Source: Exiguobacterium sp. s193
GTDB taxonomy: Bacteria > Bacillota > Bacilli > Exiguobacteriales > Exiguobacteriaceae
DNA: 64,000 bases
Assembly: GCF_018618755.1 (NCBI RefSeq)
Contig: NZ_JACSMR010000003.1
Coordinates: forward strand, 186,001 to 250,000
Direction: 5' to 3'
A model generated the notes under the pieces. The model was not told the DNA's origin. It was given only the letters and a program-made list of their open reading frames with translations, and did no database searches. This document shows positions 55,032-64,000 of the stretch, one piece after another. A program made the position numbers and the translations under genes. Each line of letters begins with the position of its first letter. The first letter of the stretch is position 1.

Positions 55032-55217
55032 TCATTCTGGTAAGACTTTTTTTAACCGTTTATCAAAATCACGGCGGGGCATCAAGATGCTTGCCCCACA
55101 CCCTTGACATTTGATGCGGATATCCATGCCGACCCGAATGATTTGCCATCGGTTCGTTCCACATGGATGCTGTTTCTTCATTTCGACATAATCATGGAGA
55201 TTGTACGTTTTTGGCAT
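55032..55217 (-). CDS. DUF951 protein (YyzM-like)
   Basis: A 61-residue protein with the DUF951 pattern: LHDYVEMKKQHPCGTNRWQI, then RVGMDIRIKCQGCGASILMP, giving one Cys plus a CxxC that may bind zinc. The end RRDFDKRLKKVL is conserved. The start overlaps the end of mscS by 26 bp, indicating translational coupling. Several in-frame starts exist (55235, 55220, 55217). The gene lies next to ychF in many Firmicutes; function unknown. Confidence 0.85.
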   Translation of the reverse strand: MPKTYNLHDYVEMKKQHPCGTNRWQIIRVGMDIRIKCQGCGASILMPRRDFDKRLKKVLPE

Positions 55218-56124
55218 CATTGATTTGTTCACCATTCCCTTGACCTGTAGTGTTCATCATGACCATATGCGGGTAAGGAATCTGAATTCCTTCCGCTTCG
55301 AGACCTTGTTTGAATTCTTTACGCATCAAACGGCCCGCTTGAAAATGTTGCATCGGTGGTACTTCTGCCATCAGACGATAGGAAACACCGGAAGTATCAA
55401 GCATTTGGACACCGAGTATCTGAATCGGTTCAATGAACATGTCCGCATACTTTTTCGTCGTTGCTTCCGAGATGTCGTTCAGGATCGTCTCGACCCGGTT
55501 GAGATCCTCTTCGTACGGAACTTGAACATCGACTAAGGCAAAACTATTATCGACGGAGAAGTTCGTCACTTGTAGGATTTGCCCGTTCGGGACGATATGA
55601 ATCTCACCGGTCAACCCTTTTAGTTTTGTCGTCCGAATGCCAAGTTCGATGACCACGCCTTCAATCAAACCGACTCTTACATAATCACCGACTTTAAACT
55701 GTCGTTCGAAGATGATGAAGGCACCCGTAATGATGTCTTGAACCAGGTTTTTTGCACCAAACGAAATCGCAAGACCCGCGATACCAGCACTGGCGACGAG
55801 CCCTGTGATATTGATGCCGAATTGACTGAGTACGGTCAGCAACATGACGATTCCAAGCACGTACCGAATCGCATTTTGCAATAATTTCAGTAACGTTTCG
55901 TTTTGTCGTTGCGCTAAGTAGTCATGTTCATTAATCTTTCGGATCGTAAACAAGCGGGCGACCGCTCCCGTCATGATCCGTGTCAGGACATAAAATCCGA
56001 CAATGATGATTAACGCAATTGTCACCTTCAGTCCAAACCGAATCCACATTTCCGTATCCGTCACTTGTGCAATCAACTTATCGACTTGGGCGACTGATTC
56101 TTTCACATCTTGATTGGTAGCCAT
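55192..56124 (-). CDS. Small-conductance mechanosensitive channel (MscS family)
   Basis: A 310-residue MscS-type channel that opens on membrane tension to relieve osmotic downshock. Three membrane helices are seen (TIALIIIVGFYVLTRIMTGA; YVLGIVMLLTVLSQFGINI; LVASAGIAGLAISFGAKNLV). The third is the pore-lining helix with alternating Gly and Ala. The cytosolic beta domain follows, with DIITGAFIIFERQFKVGDYV. ATG at 56124 was preferred because AAAGG lies nine bases upstream. It corresponds to the YkuT/YyaE-like channels beside parB in related genomes. Confidence 0.92.
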   Translation of the reverse strand: MATNQDVKESVAQVDKLIAQVTDTEMWIRFGLKVTIALIIIVGFYVLTRIMTGAVARLFTIRKINEHDYLAQRQNETLLKLLQNAIRYVLGIVMLLTVLSQFGINITGLVASAGIAGLAISFGAKNLVQDIITGAFIIFERQFKVGDYVRVGLIEGVVIELGIRTTKLKGLTGEIHIVPNGQILQVTNFSVDNSFALVDVQVPYEEDLNRVETILNDISEATTKKYADMFIEPIQILGVQMLDTSGVSYRLMAEVPPMQHFQAGRLMRKEFKQGLEAEGIQIPYPHMVMMNTTGQGNGEQINDAKNVQSP

Positions 56125-56309
56125 TCTCTTCATCCTTTCATTTCTCTCTATTACGACAGTATACGTGATTTTATATGAGTTTCAACTAAAGAACCGATTT
56201 CGACGTTAGTTTTCCCGAAAAACCGGGAAAGGAAAATCATTACAGAACACCTTCACTCTCGCCAATACACCATGACGCAGACACCTAGAGAAGAAAGGAT
56301 GATCTAGAC

Positions 56310-56927
56310 ATGAATTTCCGCTTCCATTCCCACGAGCCTAAGCCCTATTCTTTCTTTTTAGAGCATACAGAACCATTCGCGAAAGAAAGGTTAGCTGAGC
56401 AACTCCATGAGCAAGTCGCCGCGACAAAAGAAAATCGTCCGGTCGTACTCGTTTGTATCGGATCCGATCGTTCGACCGGTGATTCCCTTGGACCACTCGT
56501 CGGTACATTCCTCGAAAAATCACGTCCCGCACACATGCATGTTTATGGAACACTTGCTAAACCCGTTCATGCCTTAAATTTAGCAGAAACACTCCAATCG
56601 ATTCAAACGACACATTACAAACCACTTGTCATCGCCATCGATGCTTGTCTCGGACGTCTATCGAGCGTCGGTCACGTCTTTTTCTCAGAAGGTCCACTCG
56701 CACCGGGCGCCGGTGTCCAAAAAGAGTTGCCCGCTGTTGGTGACTTCAACATTAAAGCGGTCGTCAACGTCAGTGGCTTCATGGAGATGATGATTTTGCA
56801 AAATACGCGGCTCCATCTCGTCTATGAATTAGCTGAACTCGTCGCTGATAGTTTTGCCTTACTCGACGCTAAACTGGTTGCTGAAACAAAACGGACGACG
56901 ATTTCCTTTACCCCCCGTTCGATTTAA
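56310..56927 (+). CDS. yyaC: YyaC family protein (putative spore protease type)
   Basis: A 205-residue protein of the YyaC/DUF1256 family, related in fold to the germination protease Gpr. The conserved segments are VVLVCIGSDRSTGDSLGPLV, VIAIDACLGRLSSVGHVFF and GDFNIKAVVNVSGFMEMMIL. It lies beside parB as in B. subtilis, but is transcribed in the opposite direction to the surrounding block. AAAGGATG precedes the start. No sporulation function can be inferred from this window alone. Confidence 0.92.
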   Translation: MNFRFHSHEPKPYSFFLEHTEPFAKERLAEQLHEQVAATKENRPVVLVCIGSDRSTGDSLGPLVGTFLEKSRPAHMHVYGTLAKPVHALNLAETLQSIQTTHYKPLVIAIDACLGRLSSVGHVFFSEGPLAPGAGVQKELPAVGDFNIKAVVNVSGFMEMMILQNTRLHLVYELAELVADSFALLDAKLVAETKRTTISFTPRSI

Positions 56928-56947
56928 CATTCAAATCAAAATCAAAT

Positions 56948-56996
56948 AAAAAGACGCGCGATGATTTGATAAAAATCTACATCGTTCGTCTTTTTA
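56948..56996. terminator. Bidirectional terminator between yyaC and parB
   Basis: AAAAAGACG-CGAT pairs with ATCG-CGTCTTTTT around a loop, between converging genes. Confidence 0.75.
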
Positions 56997-57046
56997 TGTT
57001 TAGTTGTGAACGTCTTAAGGTCGAGGCTTGTCGTGATTTCGAATAA

Positions 57047-57817
57047 TCATTCGTCTTCCGGTAACAAAATCTCGAGTAACCGGTTCAGATCCTCTTCATC
57101 AATAAAATCAATTTCAACTTTCCCTGCCTGCTTTGTCGCCTTAATCCGGACGGTCGCGCCCATCCGCTCCCGTAACGCCTCTTCCACGAAATCTAATTCT
57201 GTCGTCTGCTTCCGGACGGGTCGTGTTTTCGTTTGTTTACGGTCACGCAGCTCTTGCTCAAGCCGACGGACGTTCCAATTCTCCGCCATGACCCGCTCCG
57301 CCATCCGTTCGATTTTCAATGAATCTTTTAACGCAAGCAGCGCACGGGCATGTCCCATCGATAACCGTTCTTCCATGACCGCTTGCTGGACGAACATCGG
57401 TAACTGCAGCAATCGCAAACTATTCGTGATGTGCGAACGACTTTTTCCGACACGGTTTGCTAATTCAGCTTGTGTGATGTCAAACTCTTCCAACATTTCC
57501 GCGTACGCCATCGCTTCCTCGATCGCACTCAAGTCGGCCCGTTGAATGTTTTCAATCAACGCCAGTTCCATCACACGTGTTTCGTTCGCTTCGATGACGA
57601 GAACGGGAACCGTTGTAAATCCCGCTTGTTTGGCAGCTTGATACCGCCGTTCACCGGCAATGATTTCATAAAATCCATCACGGGGACGAACGACGATCGG
57701 TTGAATCATCCCATGGCGTTTCAGTGAATTCGCTAACTCATGTAACGCGTTTTCGTTAAATTGTTTACGCGGCTGACCGGGATTCGGTCGAATCGCCCGT
57801 AGTGGTATCTCATTCAC
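57047..57817 (-). CDS. parB: Chromosome partitioning protein ParB (Spo0J) lacking the ParA-activating tail
   Basis: A 256-residue ParB. The CTP-binding N-domain has RAIRPNPGQPRKQFNENAL and EIIAGERRYQAAKQAG. The helix-turn-helix domain is AELANRVGKSRSHITNSLRL, and the C-terminal dimer domain ends IDFIDEEDLNRLLEILLP. It begins at GTG (57815-57817), eight bases after AGGAGA. The chain opens directly with NEIPLRAIRPNPGQPRK, so the basic peptide of about 20 residues (MAKGLGKGIN-type) that stimulates ParA/Soj ATPase is missing. No parA gene is adjacent. It starts 40 bp after noc. A parS site lies at 46064. Confidence 0.95.
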   Translation of the reverse strand: MNEIPLRAIRPNPGQPRKQFNENALHELANSLKRHGMIQPIVVRPRDGFYEIIAGERRYQAAKQAGFTTVPVLVIEANETRVMELALIENIQRADLSAIEEAMAYAEMLEEFDITQAELANRVGKSRSHITNSLRLLQLPMFVQQAVMEERLSMGHARALLALKDSLKIERMAERVMAENWNVRRLEQELRDRKQTKTRPVRKQTTELDFVEEALRERMGATVRIKATKQAGKVEIDFIDEEDLNRLLEILLPEDE

Positions 57818-57857
57818 ACATATCTCTCCTAAACGTAGCGGAAGGCACGACCGCAGT

Positions 57858-58694
57858 TTACGGACGTGCCTTCACGATGCGGATTCGCACCTCGACATAT
57901 TCTTCACAATCCACTTCTTCTTTTTCGACGGTCAAACCCGTCCGTTCAATCATGTCGACCGAGTCCCGAAGCGTATTTAACGCGATTCGTGTATCCCGTG
58001 CAAAACTTTTATGACGTTTCTTCGGCTTTTTCGGCGTCAGAAGACGTTCGACACGTTGCTCCGTCTCTTTCACATTCCATTCACGTTCGACGATTTCACC
58101 TAACACTAAGATTTGGAGTTCAGCATCCTTTAAAGGCAACAAGGCGCGCGCATGGCGTTCCGTGAGGGTCCGTTGCTTTAATGCGTCACGAATTTCAGCT
58201 GGCAACCGTAACAGGCGTAGTTTGTTCGCAATCGTCGACTGACTACGTCCGAGCTTCCGTGCCAACACTTCTTGCGTGATGTGTTGCATCGCGAGCAGGC
58301 GTTCATATGCTTCTGCTTCTTCAATCGGAGTCAGTTCCTCCCGTTGCAAATTCTCAATCAATGCAAGGGCAGCCGTCGTTTCGTCTGTCATTTCTTTGAT
58401 GATGGCAGGAATCGTCTCCCAGCCAAGGGATTGCACCGCTCGAAAACGCCGTTCTCCCGCGATGATTTCGTAACCGTTCCCTTGTTTTCGGACGACAATC
58501 GGTTGGAGTAAGCCATGTTCCTCGATTGTCGCAGCCAGTTCTTCAATCCGTTCCCCATCAAAGATCGTTCGGGGCTGAAATTGATTGGCGACCAGTTCCG
58601 TCAGCTTCAATTCACGTAGTGTATCTTGCGGATCAAGCTCGAGCGGGACAGGTTGTCCGCCTTTACCAAGCAGTTTGGCAATTGCATTTTTCAC
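57858..58694 (-). CDS. noc: Nucleoid occlusion protein Noc
   Basis: A 278-residue ParB-family protein that binds DNA and membrane to block division over the nucleoid. The start codon is set at the GTG of 58692-58694, because GAGGTG lies seven bases upstream. This yields MKNAIAKLLGKGG, an amphipathic N-terminal helix like that of B. subtilis Noc. The CTPase motif is EIIAGERRFRAVQSLGW, and the recognition helix lies in LARKLGRSQSTIANKLRLLR. The ending DCEEYVEVRIRIVKARP matches Noc. A longer frame to 58709 (GTG) also exists. It lies between rsmG and parB; soj should follow but does not. Confidence 0.93.
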   Translation of the reverse strand: MKNAIAKLLGKGGQPVPLELDPQDTLRELKLTELVANQFQPRTIFDGERIEELAATIEEHGLLQPIVVRKQGNGYEIIAGERRFRAVQSLGWETIPAIIKEMTDETTAALALIENLQREELTPIEEAEAYERLLAMQHITQEVLARKLGRSQSTIANKLRLLRLPAEIRDALKQRTLTERHARALLPLKDAELQILVLGEIVEREWNVKETEQRVERLLTPKKPKKRHKSFARDTRIALNTLRDSVDMIERTGLTVEKEEVDCEEYVEVRIRIVKARP

Positions 58695-58743
58695 GTTCGC
58701 GCACCTCACCTTTATCAGTCATCGTTTCCTAATGAAACGGTGT

Positions 58744-59460
58744 TTAACTCAGTGGATCTTTAGCCGGTGTTCCCGCCTTACGCGGATATTTCCCGGGTGT
58801 TAATCGCTTTTTATCTACAATAACGATATTACGCTCACTTTCCTCGCCTGGCAATTGGAACTGGAAACTTTCCCGTAAATTCCCACCCAGCACCTTGAGC
58901 GCTGTTGCGCCTTCTTCTAACTCTTGTCCTAACTTCGCTGCTTTAAGCGCAACGAATTGTCCACCGACTTTTGCGAGGGGTAAGCAGTACTCGGCAAGAA
59001 CCGACATCCGGGCGACGGCACGTGCCGTCACGACATCAAAATGTTCCCGGAACTGTTTGTTTTTACCGAACTCTTCTGCCCGACCATGGTGGAACGCAAC
59101 ACCTTCAAGTTCAAGTTCTGTCGCTAACATGTTCAAGAAGCCGATTCGTTTATTGAGCGAGTCGATGATCGTGACTTTTAAGTGGGGGAACATGATTTTG
59201 ATCGGCAGACTCGGGAAACCAGCACCGGCTCCGACATCACAGACGCTTTCAACGTCTGTGAAATCGAAGTAGAACGCCGCTGTGATCGAATCATAAAAAT
59301 GTTTCAAGTAGACATCTTCTTTATCTGTGATCGCCGTCAGATTCATCTTTTCGTTCCATTCGACGAGTAGTTCATAGTAGCGTTTGAACTGGTGTAATTG
59401 TTGCTCTGAGACATCAAGTCCGTGCTCAGCGAGCGCCGTTACGAATTGCTGTTCGTTCAT
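58744..59460 (-). CDS. rsmG: 16S rRNA (guanine-527-N7)-methyltransferase
   Basis: A 238-residue SAM-dependent methyltransferase (GidB). The SAM-binding region is [20 protein letters not shown], with [20 protein letters not shown] following and [20 protein letters not shown] as motif IV. It starts 4 bp after mnmG stops. Loss of this enzyme gives low-level streptomycin resistance in other bacteria. Confidence 0.97.
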   Translation of the reverse strand: MNEQQFVTALAEHGLDVSEQQLHQFKRYYELLVEWNEKMNLTAITDKEDVYLKHFYDSITAAFYFDFTDVESVCDVGAGAGFPSLPIKIMFPHLKVTIIDSLNKRIGFLNMLATELELEGVAFHHGRAEEFGKNKQFREHFDVVTARAVARMSVLAEYCLPLAKVGGQFVALKAAKLGQELEEGATALKVLGGNLRESFQFQLPGEESERNIVIVDKKRLTPGKYPRKAGTPAKDPLS

Positions 59461-59464
59461 GTTA

Positions 59465-61351
59465 TCACTCCGCAGTCAATGCGTATTGGCCTTGCTCGAT
59501 GTAAATCAGCAAAATCGAGATATCTGACGGGTTAACCCCAGAAATCCGTGATGCTTGTCCAATCGAGAGCGGACGCACTTGGTTTAGTTTCTGTTTTGCT
59601 TCAATCGCGAGACCGTTAATGACATCGTAATCGAGTCGATCCGGAATCCGTTTTTGTTCCATCCGCATCATACGTTCGACTTGATCGAGTTGTTTATCGA
59701 TGTAGCCCGCATACTTCACTTGGATTTCGACTTGTTCTGCCGCTTCCGCTGACAACGCAACGGGTGGCTCTGTCATGTCTGCAATCATCGCATACGTGAT
59801 TTCTGGACGTTTCAACAACGTGATGGCATGAAGCGCTTCTTTTAGTGGCGAGACGCCGATTGCTGTCAGTTTTTCGTTGACGTCTGGCGTCGCTTTGATG
59901 ACGACTTTTTCAAGACGTTTCATTTCACGACTGATTTCGTCTTTTTTCAGTTCCAGTTTCGCATGGCGTGCGTCGTTGATCAGACCGAGTTCATGGCCGA
60001 TCTCAGACAGCCGTAGATCAGCATTGTCGTGACGGAGCAAGAGACGGTATTCAGCGCGTGACGTCAAGAGACGATACGGTTCGTTCGTACCTTTTGTGAC
60101 GAGATCATCAATCATGACCCCGATATACCCTTGTGAACGTGACAAAATCAATGGTTCTTTACCTTGGACTTTCAGTGACGCATTGATTCCCGCCATGATC
60201 CCTTGTCCGGCTGCTTCTTCATAGCCACTCGTTCCATTGATTTGTCCGGCTGTGAATAACCCTTCGACCCGTTTCGTTTCGAGTGTCGGCCACAGTTGTG
60301 TCGGAATGACTGCATCGTATTCGATCGCATAGCCGGGACGCATCATTTCTGATTTTTCAAGACCTGGAATCGAGCGTAAGATATCGTGTTGGACATCTTC
60401 CGGTAAGCTGGTCGATAGTCCTTGGACGTAGACTTCTTCCGTATCGCGACCTTCCGGCTCGAGGAAGATTTGGTGACGCGGTTTGTCATTGAATCGGACG
60501 ACTTTGTCCTCAATCGATGGGCAGTAGCGTGGACCTGTTCCTTTAATCATGCCCGAGAACATCGGTGAACGATGTAAGTTCGCGTCAATCAACTGGTGTG
60601 TATACTCTGTCGTATACGTCAACCAACATGGAATCTGTTCCGTGATCATTTGCGTCGTTTCATGACTGAACGGCAAGGCCACGTCGTCCCCCGGTTGAAT
60701 TTCTGTTTTCGAATAATCGATTGTTTTTCCATCGATTCGGGGGGGTGTCCCCGTTTTGAAGCGCGCGAGCTCGAAACCGAGTTCTTCCAGGTGCTTCGAT
60801 AAGTTCACGGACGGCATCTGATTGTTCGGGCCACTTTCGTATGAGAGTTCACCGATGATGATTTTTCCGCGCATGAACGTTCCTGTCGTGATGATGACTG
60901 CATTCGCCCGGTACTCGGCGCCTGTATTCGTGACGACACCGACACAACGTCCGTCTTCAATCAATAGACGTTCGACGAGTGCTTGACGGAGTAACAAGTT
61001 CGGTTCATCTTCGAGTGCTTTTTTCATTCGGTTTTGATACTCGAATTTGTCTGCTTGCGCCCGCAACGCGCGGACAGCTGGACCTTTTGACGTGTTGAGC
61101 ATTTTCATTTGGATGTACGTGGCGTCAATCGCCCGTGCCATCTCGCCACCTAATGCATCAATTTCCCGGACGACGATCCCTTTTGCGGGACCTCCAATCG
61201 ACGGGTTACAGTACATGAATCCGACCATGTCGGGATTCATCGTTAACATGACCGTCTTCGATCCCATTCGCGCTGACGCGAGTGAAGCTTCGATTCCGGC
61301 ATGTCCGGCTCCGACGACGATGACGTCGAATTCACCTGCTTGATAAGCCAT
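59465..61351 (-). CDS. mnmG: tRNA uridine-5-carboxymethylaminomethyl modification enzyme MnmG
   Basis: A 628-residue FAD protein (GidA) that with MnmE modifies wobble U34 of several tRNAs. The FAD motif is [20 protein letters not shown]. The cysteine-containing [20 protein letters not shown], the NAD-binding [20 protein letters not shown] and the C-terminal helical domain that docks MnmE ([18 protein letters not shown]) are visible. AAAGGAGG precedes the ATG. It lies 44 bp after mnmE. Confidence 0.97.
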   Translation of the reverse strand: MAYQAGEFDVIVVGAGHAGIEASLASARMGSKTVMLTMNPDMVGFMYCNPSIGGPAKGIVVREIDALGGEMARAIDATYIQMKMLNTSKGPAVRALRAQADKFEYQNRMKKALEDEPNLLLRQALVERLLIEDGRCVGVVTNTGAEYRANAVIITTGTFMRGKIIIGELSYESGPNNQMPSVNLSKHLEELGFELARFKTGTPPRIDGKTIDYSKTEIQPGDDVALPFSHETTQMITEQIPCWLTYTTEYTHQLIDANLHRSPMFSGMIKGTGPRYCPSIEDKVVRFNDKPRHQIFLEPEGRDTEEVYVQGLSTSLPEDVQHDILRSIPGLEKSEMMRPGYAIEYDAVIPTQLWPTLETKRVEGLFTAGQINGTSGYEEAAGQGIMAGINASLKVQGKEPLILSRSQGYIGVMIDDLVTKGTNEPYRLLTSRAEYRLLLRHDNADLRLSEIGHELGLINDARHAKLELKKDEISREMKRLEKVVIKATPDVNEKLTAIGVSPLKEALHAITLLKRPEITYAMIADMTEPPVALSAEAAEQVEIQVKYAGYIDKQLDQVERMMRMEQKRIPDRLDYDVINGLAIEAKQKLNQVRPLSIGQASRISGVNPSDISILLIYIEQGQYALTAE

Positions 61352-61395
61352 AACTTCGGTTCCTCCTTTTATGAATCAACAACCTGACAGTACAG

Positions 61396-62778
61396 TTATT
61401 TCCCTAAACAAAACTGTGAGAATAATTTATCGAGCAGACTATCTTGCGCTGTATCGCCATTGATTTCTCCAAGCGTATCCCACGCCCGGCGTAAATCAAT
61501 TTGGACCATGTCGATCGGCATTGCAGCTTCTGCCGCACCGAGCGCATCTTCAATCATCTGACTCGCTTGTTTAATCAATTGAATATGACGTGCATTCGAG
61601 ACGTACGTCATGTCTTGGCTTTCGACGCCTTGTTCGAAGAAGAGGGCAGCGATTGCTGCTTCAAGGTCGTTGACACCTGCTTCTTCAAGCAAGGATGTCG
61701 TGACGACAGGGCGTCCTGCCGCCAACTCTTCGACACGCGTTAAGTCGATTTGTTGCACAAGGTCACTCTTGTTGACGATGATGATCGCGTTCATATCGCG
61801 AATCGCTTCAAACAATAACGTATCTTCTTCCGTCAATTCGTTATTTCCGTTTAAGACAAGTAAAATCAAATCCGCCGAATTGAGCGCTTGGCGTGATTTT
61901 TCGACACCCATCCGTTCGACGATATCTTCCGTCTCCCGAATCCCTGCCGTATCGATCAACTTAAGCGGTACTCCACGGACATTGACGTATTCTTCAATCG
62001 TATCACGCGTCGTCCCTGCGATATCGGTCACGATTGCTTTTGCTTCTTGCACCAATGTGTTGAGCAAAGACGATTTCCCGACGTTCGGTCGCCCGATGAT
62101 CGCGGTCGAGAGCCCTTCGCGCAGGATTTTTCCTTGGCGCGCCGTCCGGAGCAGTTCCGTTAAGATACGTCGGACTTCGCCTGCGTCTTTTTGGACGATT
62201 TGTTGCGTCATTTCTTCCGCATCGTATTCCGGATAGTCGATATTGACTTCAATCGAAGCAATCGTCTGTAACAGTTGCTCACGTAAATCTTGGACGAGCT
62301 TCGAAAGCCGTCCTTCGATTTGACCGATCGCTACCGTCATCGCCCGGTCCGTTTTCGCACGGATTAAGTCCATCACGGCTTCTGCTTGGGATAAGTCGAT
62401 TCGTCCGTTTAAAAAGGCGCGTTTCGTGAATTCACCCGGTTCTGCTAACCGAACATCGGGTTGTGCCAGAATGAGTTCGAGTACACGATTGACCGCGACA
62501 ACTCCACCATGGCAATTCAATTCGACGACATCTTCACGCGTGAACGTTTTCGGCGCCCGCATGACACTGACCATCACTTCGTCGACGACCTGTTCTGTCT
62601 CGTGGTCGACCAATTTTCCGTAATGGATGGTATGGGTCGGTACCTCAAGTAACTGATTTGCACCGCGGTAGACTCGGTCTGCCGTCGCTACTGCTTGCGG
62701 ACCTGACAACCGGACGATTGCAATCGCCCCTTCGCCCATCGGTGTCGAAATCGCAGCTATCGTATCAAATTCCATCAT
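61396..62778 (-). CDS. mnmE: tRNA modification GTPase MnmE
   Basis: A 460-residue GTPase (TrmE/ThdF). The N-terminal folate-binding domain starts [20 protein letters not shown]. The embedded G domain has the P-loop [19 protein letters not shown], switch motif [17 protein letters not shown] and NKSD. The C-terminus ends in the catalytic FCLGK motif. Two adjacent ATGs are possible (62778, 62775). A -10 TATAAT lies upstream (62835-62840), and a terminator separates it from yidC, so it starts a new unit with mnmG-rsmG. jag, normally between yidC and mnmE, is absent. Confidence 0.97.
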   Translation of the reverse strand: MMEFDTIAAISTPMGEGAIAIVRLSGPQAVATADRVYRGANQLLEVPTHTIHYGKLVDHETEQVVDEVMVSVMRAPKTFTREDVVELNCHGGVVAVNRVLELILAQPDVRLAEPGEFTKRAFLNGRIDLSQAEAVMDLIRAKTDRAMTVAIGQIEGRLSKLVQDLREQLLQTIASIEVNIDYPEYDAEEMTQQIVQKDAGEVRRILTELLRTARQGKILREGLSTAIIGRPNVGKSSLLNTLVQEAKAIVTDIAGTTRDTIEEYVNVRGVPLKLIDTAGIRETEDIVERMGVEKSRQALNSADLILLVLNGNNELTEEDTLLFEAIRDMNAIIIVNKSDLVQQIDLTRVEELAAGRPVVTTSLLEEAGVNDLEAAIAALFFEQGVESQDMTYVSNARHIQLIKQASQMIEDALGAAEAAMPIDMVQIDLRRAWDTLGEINGDTAQDSLLDKLFSQFCLGK

Positions 62779-62885
62779 TCGTCATTCACACCTCGTTTTC
62801 TTCTATCGTTTCTATGATTAAATGCATCGGTTCATTATAAATGGGTATAACGTGACAACTATACACGAAATAGCCCAAAAGAAAA

Positions 62886-62920
62886 AGAGTGACACTCTGT
62901 AAAAACGGAGTATCACTCTT
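62886..62920 (-). terminator. yidC terminator
   Basis: On the minus strand AAGAGTGA-ACTC pairs with GAGT-TCACTCTT and is followed by TTTCTTTT, at the yidC stop codon. Confidence 0.8.
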
Positions 62921-62924
62921 GCTG

Positions 62925-63779
62925 TTAACGTTTCTTTTTCGGTTTCTTCGGAGCTTGCGCGGCTTCAGCCGTTTCTTGCTGACGCTTCGCTGCAATCGTT
63001 GCTTCCGTTTGCGCTTTAATCTTCTCACGCATCGGCTTCATGATTGCGATCGTCACGATGATCGAGAAGATGTAACCGACGACCCAGTACAGCGACAAGG
63101 CTGATGGTAACGTCACACCCATCACGAAGATCATGATTGGGAAGACGTACAACATGATTTTCATCTGTGGGTTATCGTCTTGTCCCGCCATCGAGAGTTT
63201 CTGTTGCAGATACGTAAAGATGGCCGACAAAATCGGTAAGACGAAATACGGATCCGGTTTCCCGAGGTTGAACCAGAGGAATTGATGCGAAAAGATATCC
63301 GGTGTATAGATGATCGCATTGTAGAAAGCAATCAAAATCGGCATCTGAATCAAAATCGGTAAACAGCCGGCAAGCGGATTGACGTTATGCTCTTGGTAGA
63401 GTTTCATCATTTCCTGTTGCAATTTCTGTTGTGTTTCCTGATCTTTCGAACTGTACTTTTCACGTAACTTGACCATTTCTGGCTGGATGACCTGCATACC
63501 ACCCATACTCTTCGTCTGTTTAATCATCAATGGAAGGATGACGAGACGGACGATCAATGTCGTGATGATAATCCCGATTCCGTAGTTATCTCCAACTAAA
63601 TGTGAAATCTCCCGAATGAGCCAAGCCATCGGCCATACGAAATAGTGTTTCCAAAATCCTTCCGTGTCTCCCGTGATTTCTTCGTGTGCTCCGTAGTTAC
63701 TCGGAGTACAACCTGACAATACGACCGCGAGTACTGACATCAGTCCGAGTGTCAGCCAAATCTTAGTTCTCTTGTTCAT
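62925..63779 (-). CDS. yidC: Membrane protein insertase YidC
   Basis: A 284-residue Oxa1/YidC insertase (SpoIIIJ type). The lipoprotein signal ends VVLSGC, with Cys24 as the lipid site. Five membrane helices follow, with the hydrophilic groove arginine in IITTLIVRLVILPLMIKQ. The cytosolic hairpin QPEMVKLREKYSSKDQETQQ and the helix LAGCLPILIQMPILIAFYNA are conserved. The basic tail ends PKKPKKKR. It lies 97 bp after rnpA. A terminator follows it, with no jag gene. Confidence 0.96.
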   Translation of the reverse strand: MNKRTKIWLTLGLMSVLAVVLSGCTPSNYGAHEEITGDTEGFWKHYFVWPMAWLIREISHLVGDNYGIGIIITTLIVRLVILPLMIKQTKSMGGMQVIQPEMVKLREKYSSKDQETQQKLQQEMMKLYQEHNVNPLAGCLPILIQMPILIAFYNAIIYTPDIFSHQFLWFNLGKPDPYFVLPILSAIFTYLQQKLSMAGQDDNPQMKIMLYVFPIMIFVMGVTLPSALSLYWVVGYIFSIIVTIAIMKPMREKIKAQTEATIAAKRQQETAEAAQAPKKPKKKR

Positions 63780-63876
63780 AATTCCTCCTAATGATGTTTA
63801 CACATTGTCGATTCCACTCTCTACATATAGAAGAAAGCGATAAACCGCTACAAATCAAACAGAATATACTACGTAT

Positions 63877-64000
63877 TTATTTAACTTGCCGCTTCCAGAC
63901 GCCGGAACGCTTTAATACATGTCGCAAACTATCTGCGACTTCTTGCGCAGTCATCTTCGCAGCTGGATTGCGGGCGATGATTACAAGATCATAATCTGGT
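63877..64000 (-). CDS. rnpA: Ribonuclease P protein component, C-terminal part (runs off window end)
   Basis: The last 40 codons of an RnpA. The translation PDYDLVIIARNPAAKMTAQE followed by VADSLRHVLKRSGVWKRQVK fits the C-terminal half of the RNase P protein, with the DLVIIARNPA strand typical of the family. The stop codon is the complement of 63877-63879. The N-terminal part lies beyond the window. The position before yidC is the standard rpmH-rnpA-yidC order near the origin. Confidence 0.93.
   Translation of the reverse strand, partial: PDYDLVIIARNPAAKMTAQEVADSLRHVLKRSGVWKRQVK

Noticed and set aside
56210-56231. TTTCCCG/CGGGAAA inverted repeat upstream of yyaC as a Noc site or terminator
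   Set aside because: The spacing between arms does not fit a Noc site and there is no T tract. It was left unassigned.
58783-58796. Half-match to the Noc-binding site ATTTCCCGGGAAAT inside rsmG
   Set aside because: The left half is perfect, but the right half reads GGGTGTT. Noc sites are palindromic, so this is not convincing.
62779-62886. Search for DnaA boxes in the yidC-mnmE gap, where B. subtilis has a cluster (trmE-jag)
   Set aside because: No match better than two mismatches was found.

Overview
The window looks like the left-hand, origin-proximal part of a chromosome from a low-to-moderate G+C Firmicute of the order Bacillales. Gene content and order resemble Exiguobacterium, although the sequence alone does not prove the genus. 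Its right half follows the Bacillus subtilis origin-proximal order closely: rnpA, yidC, mnmE, mnmG, rsmG, noc, parB, yyaC, ychF, rpsF-ssb-rpsR, gdpP-rplI, dnaB, purA, walRKHIJ, htrA, rlmH. Nearly all of these genes are on the minus strand. dnaA/oriC is expected just beyond the right edge.

1-34 kb is metabolic and accessory. It holds a MarR-controlled CBS/MFS pair; an S-box (SAM-I riboswitch) controlled S-methylmethionine uptake and methyl transfer pair (mmuP-mmuM); a pyruvyl-transferase family gene; panE; the gluconate operon gntRKPZ followed by ahpCF, the same order as in B. subtilis; an ECF S component; mqo; a glycine-riboswitch controlled amino acid permease; a histidine phosphatase converging with a PD-(D/E)XK nuclease; an MFS transporter; two LURP-one-like genes with a Nudix gene; a YerD-type glutamate synthase domain protein; a Dus enzyme; a domain-permuted GH3 glycosidase with an esterase; DUF4317; and a secreted HNH nuclease.

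34-38 kb is visibly A+T-richer and holds a lipoprotein, an aldo/keto reductase, a DUF4230 protein and a DUF697-like protein. It looks like a variable insert next to the conserved block that begins at rlmH.

38-64 kb is the conserved replication, translation and cell-wall signalling block. Three departures from the Bacillus plan stand out. soj (parA) is missing between noc and parB, and the ParB here also lacks the N-terminal peptide that activates ParA. jag (khpB) is missing between yidC and mnmE. A near-perfect parS site lies at the predicted transcription start of the walRKHIJ operon. A cluster of five perfect DnaA boxes lies upstream of rlmH, and one of them overlaps the start codon of a 53-residue CxxH/CxxC protein gene.

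The most unusual non-coding signal is a family of five long, imperfectly palindromic intergenic elements (about 145-155 bp). They keep the same conserved core while their stems change on both sides in a compensatory way, which suggests a structured RNA or a REP/MITE-like mobile repeat.
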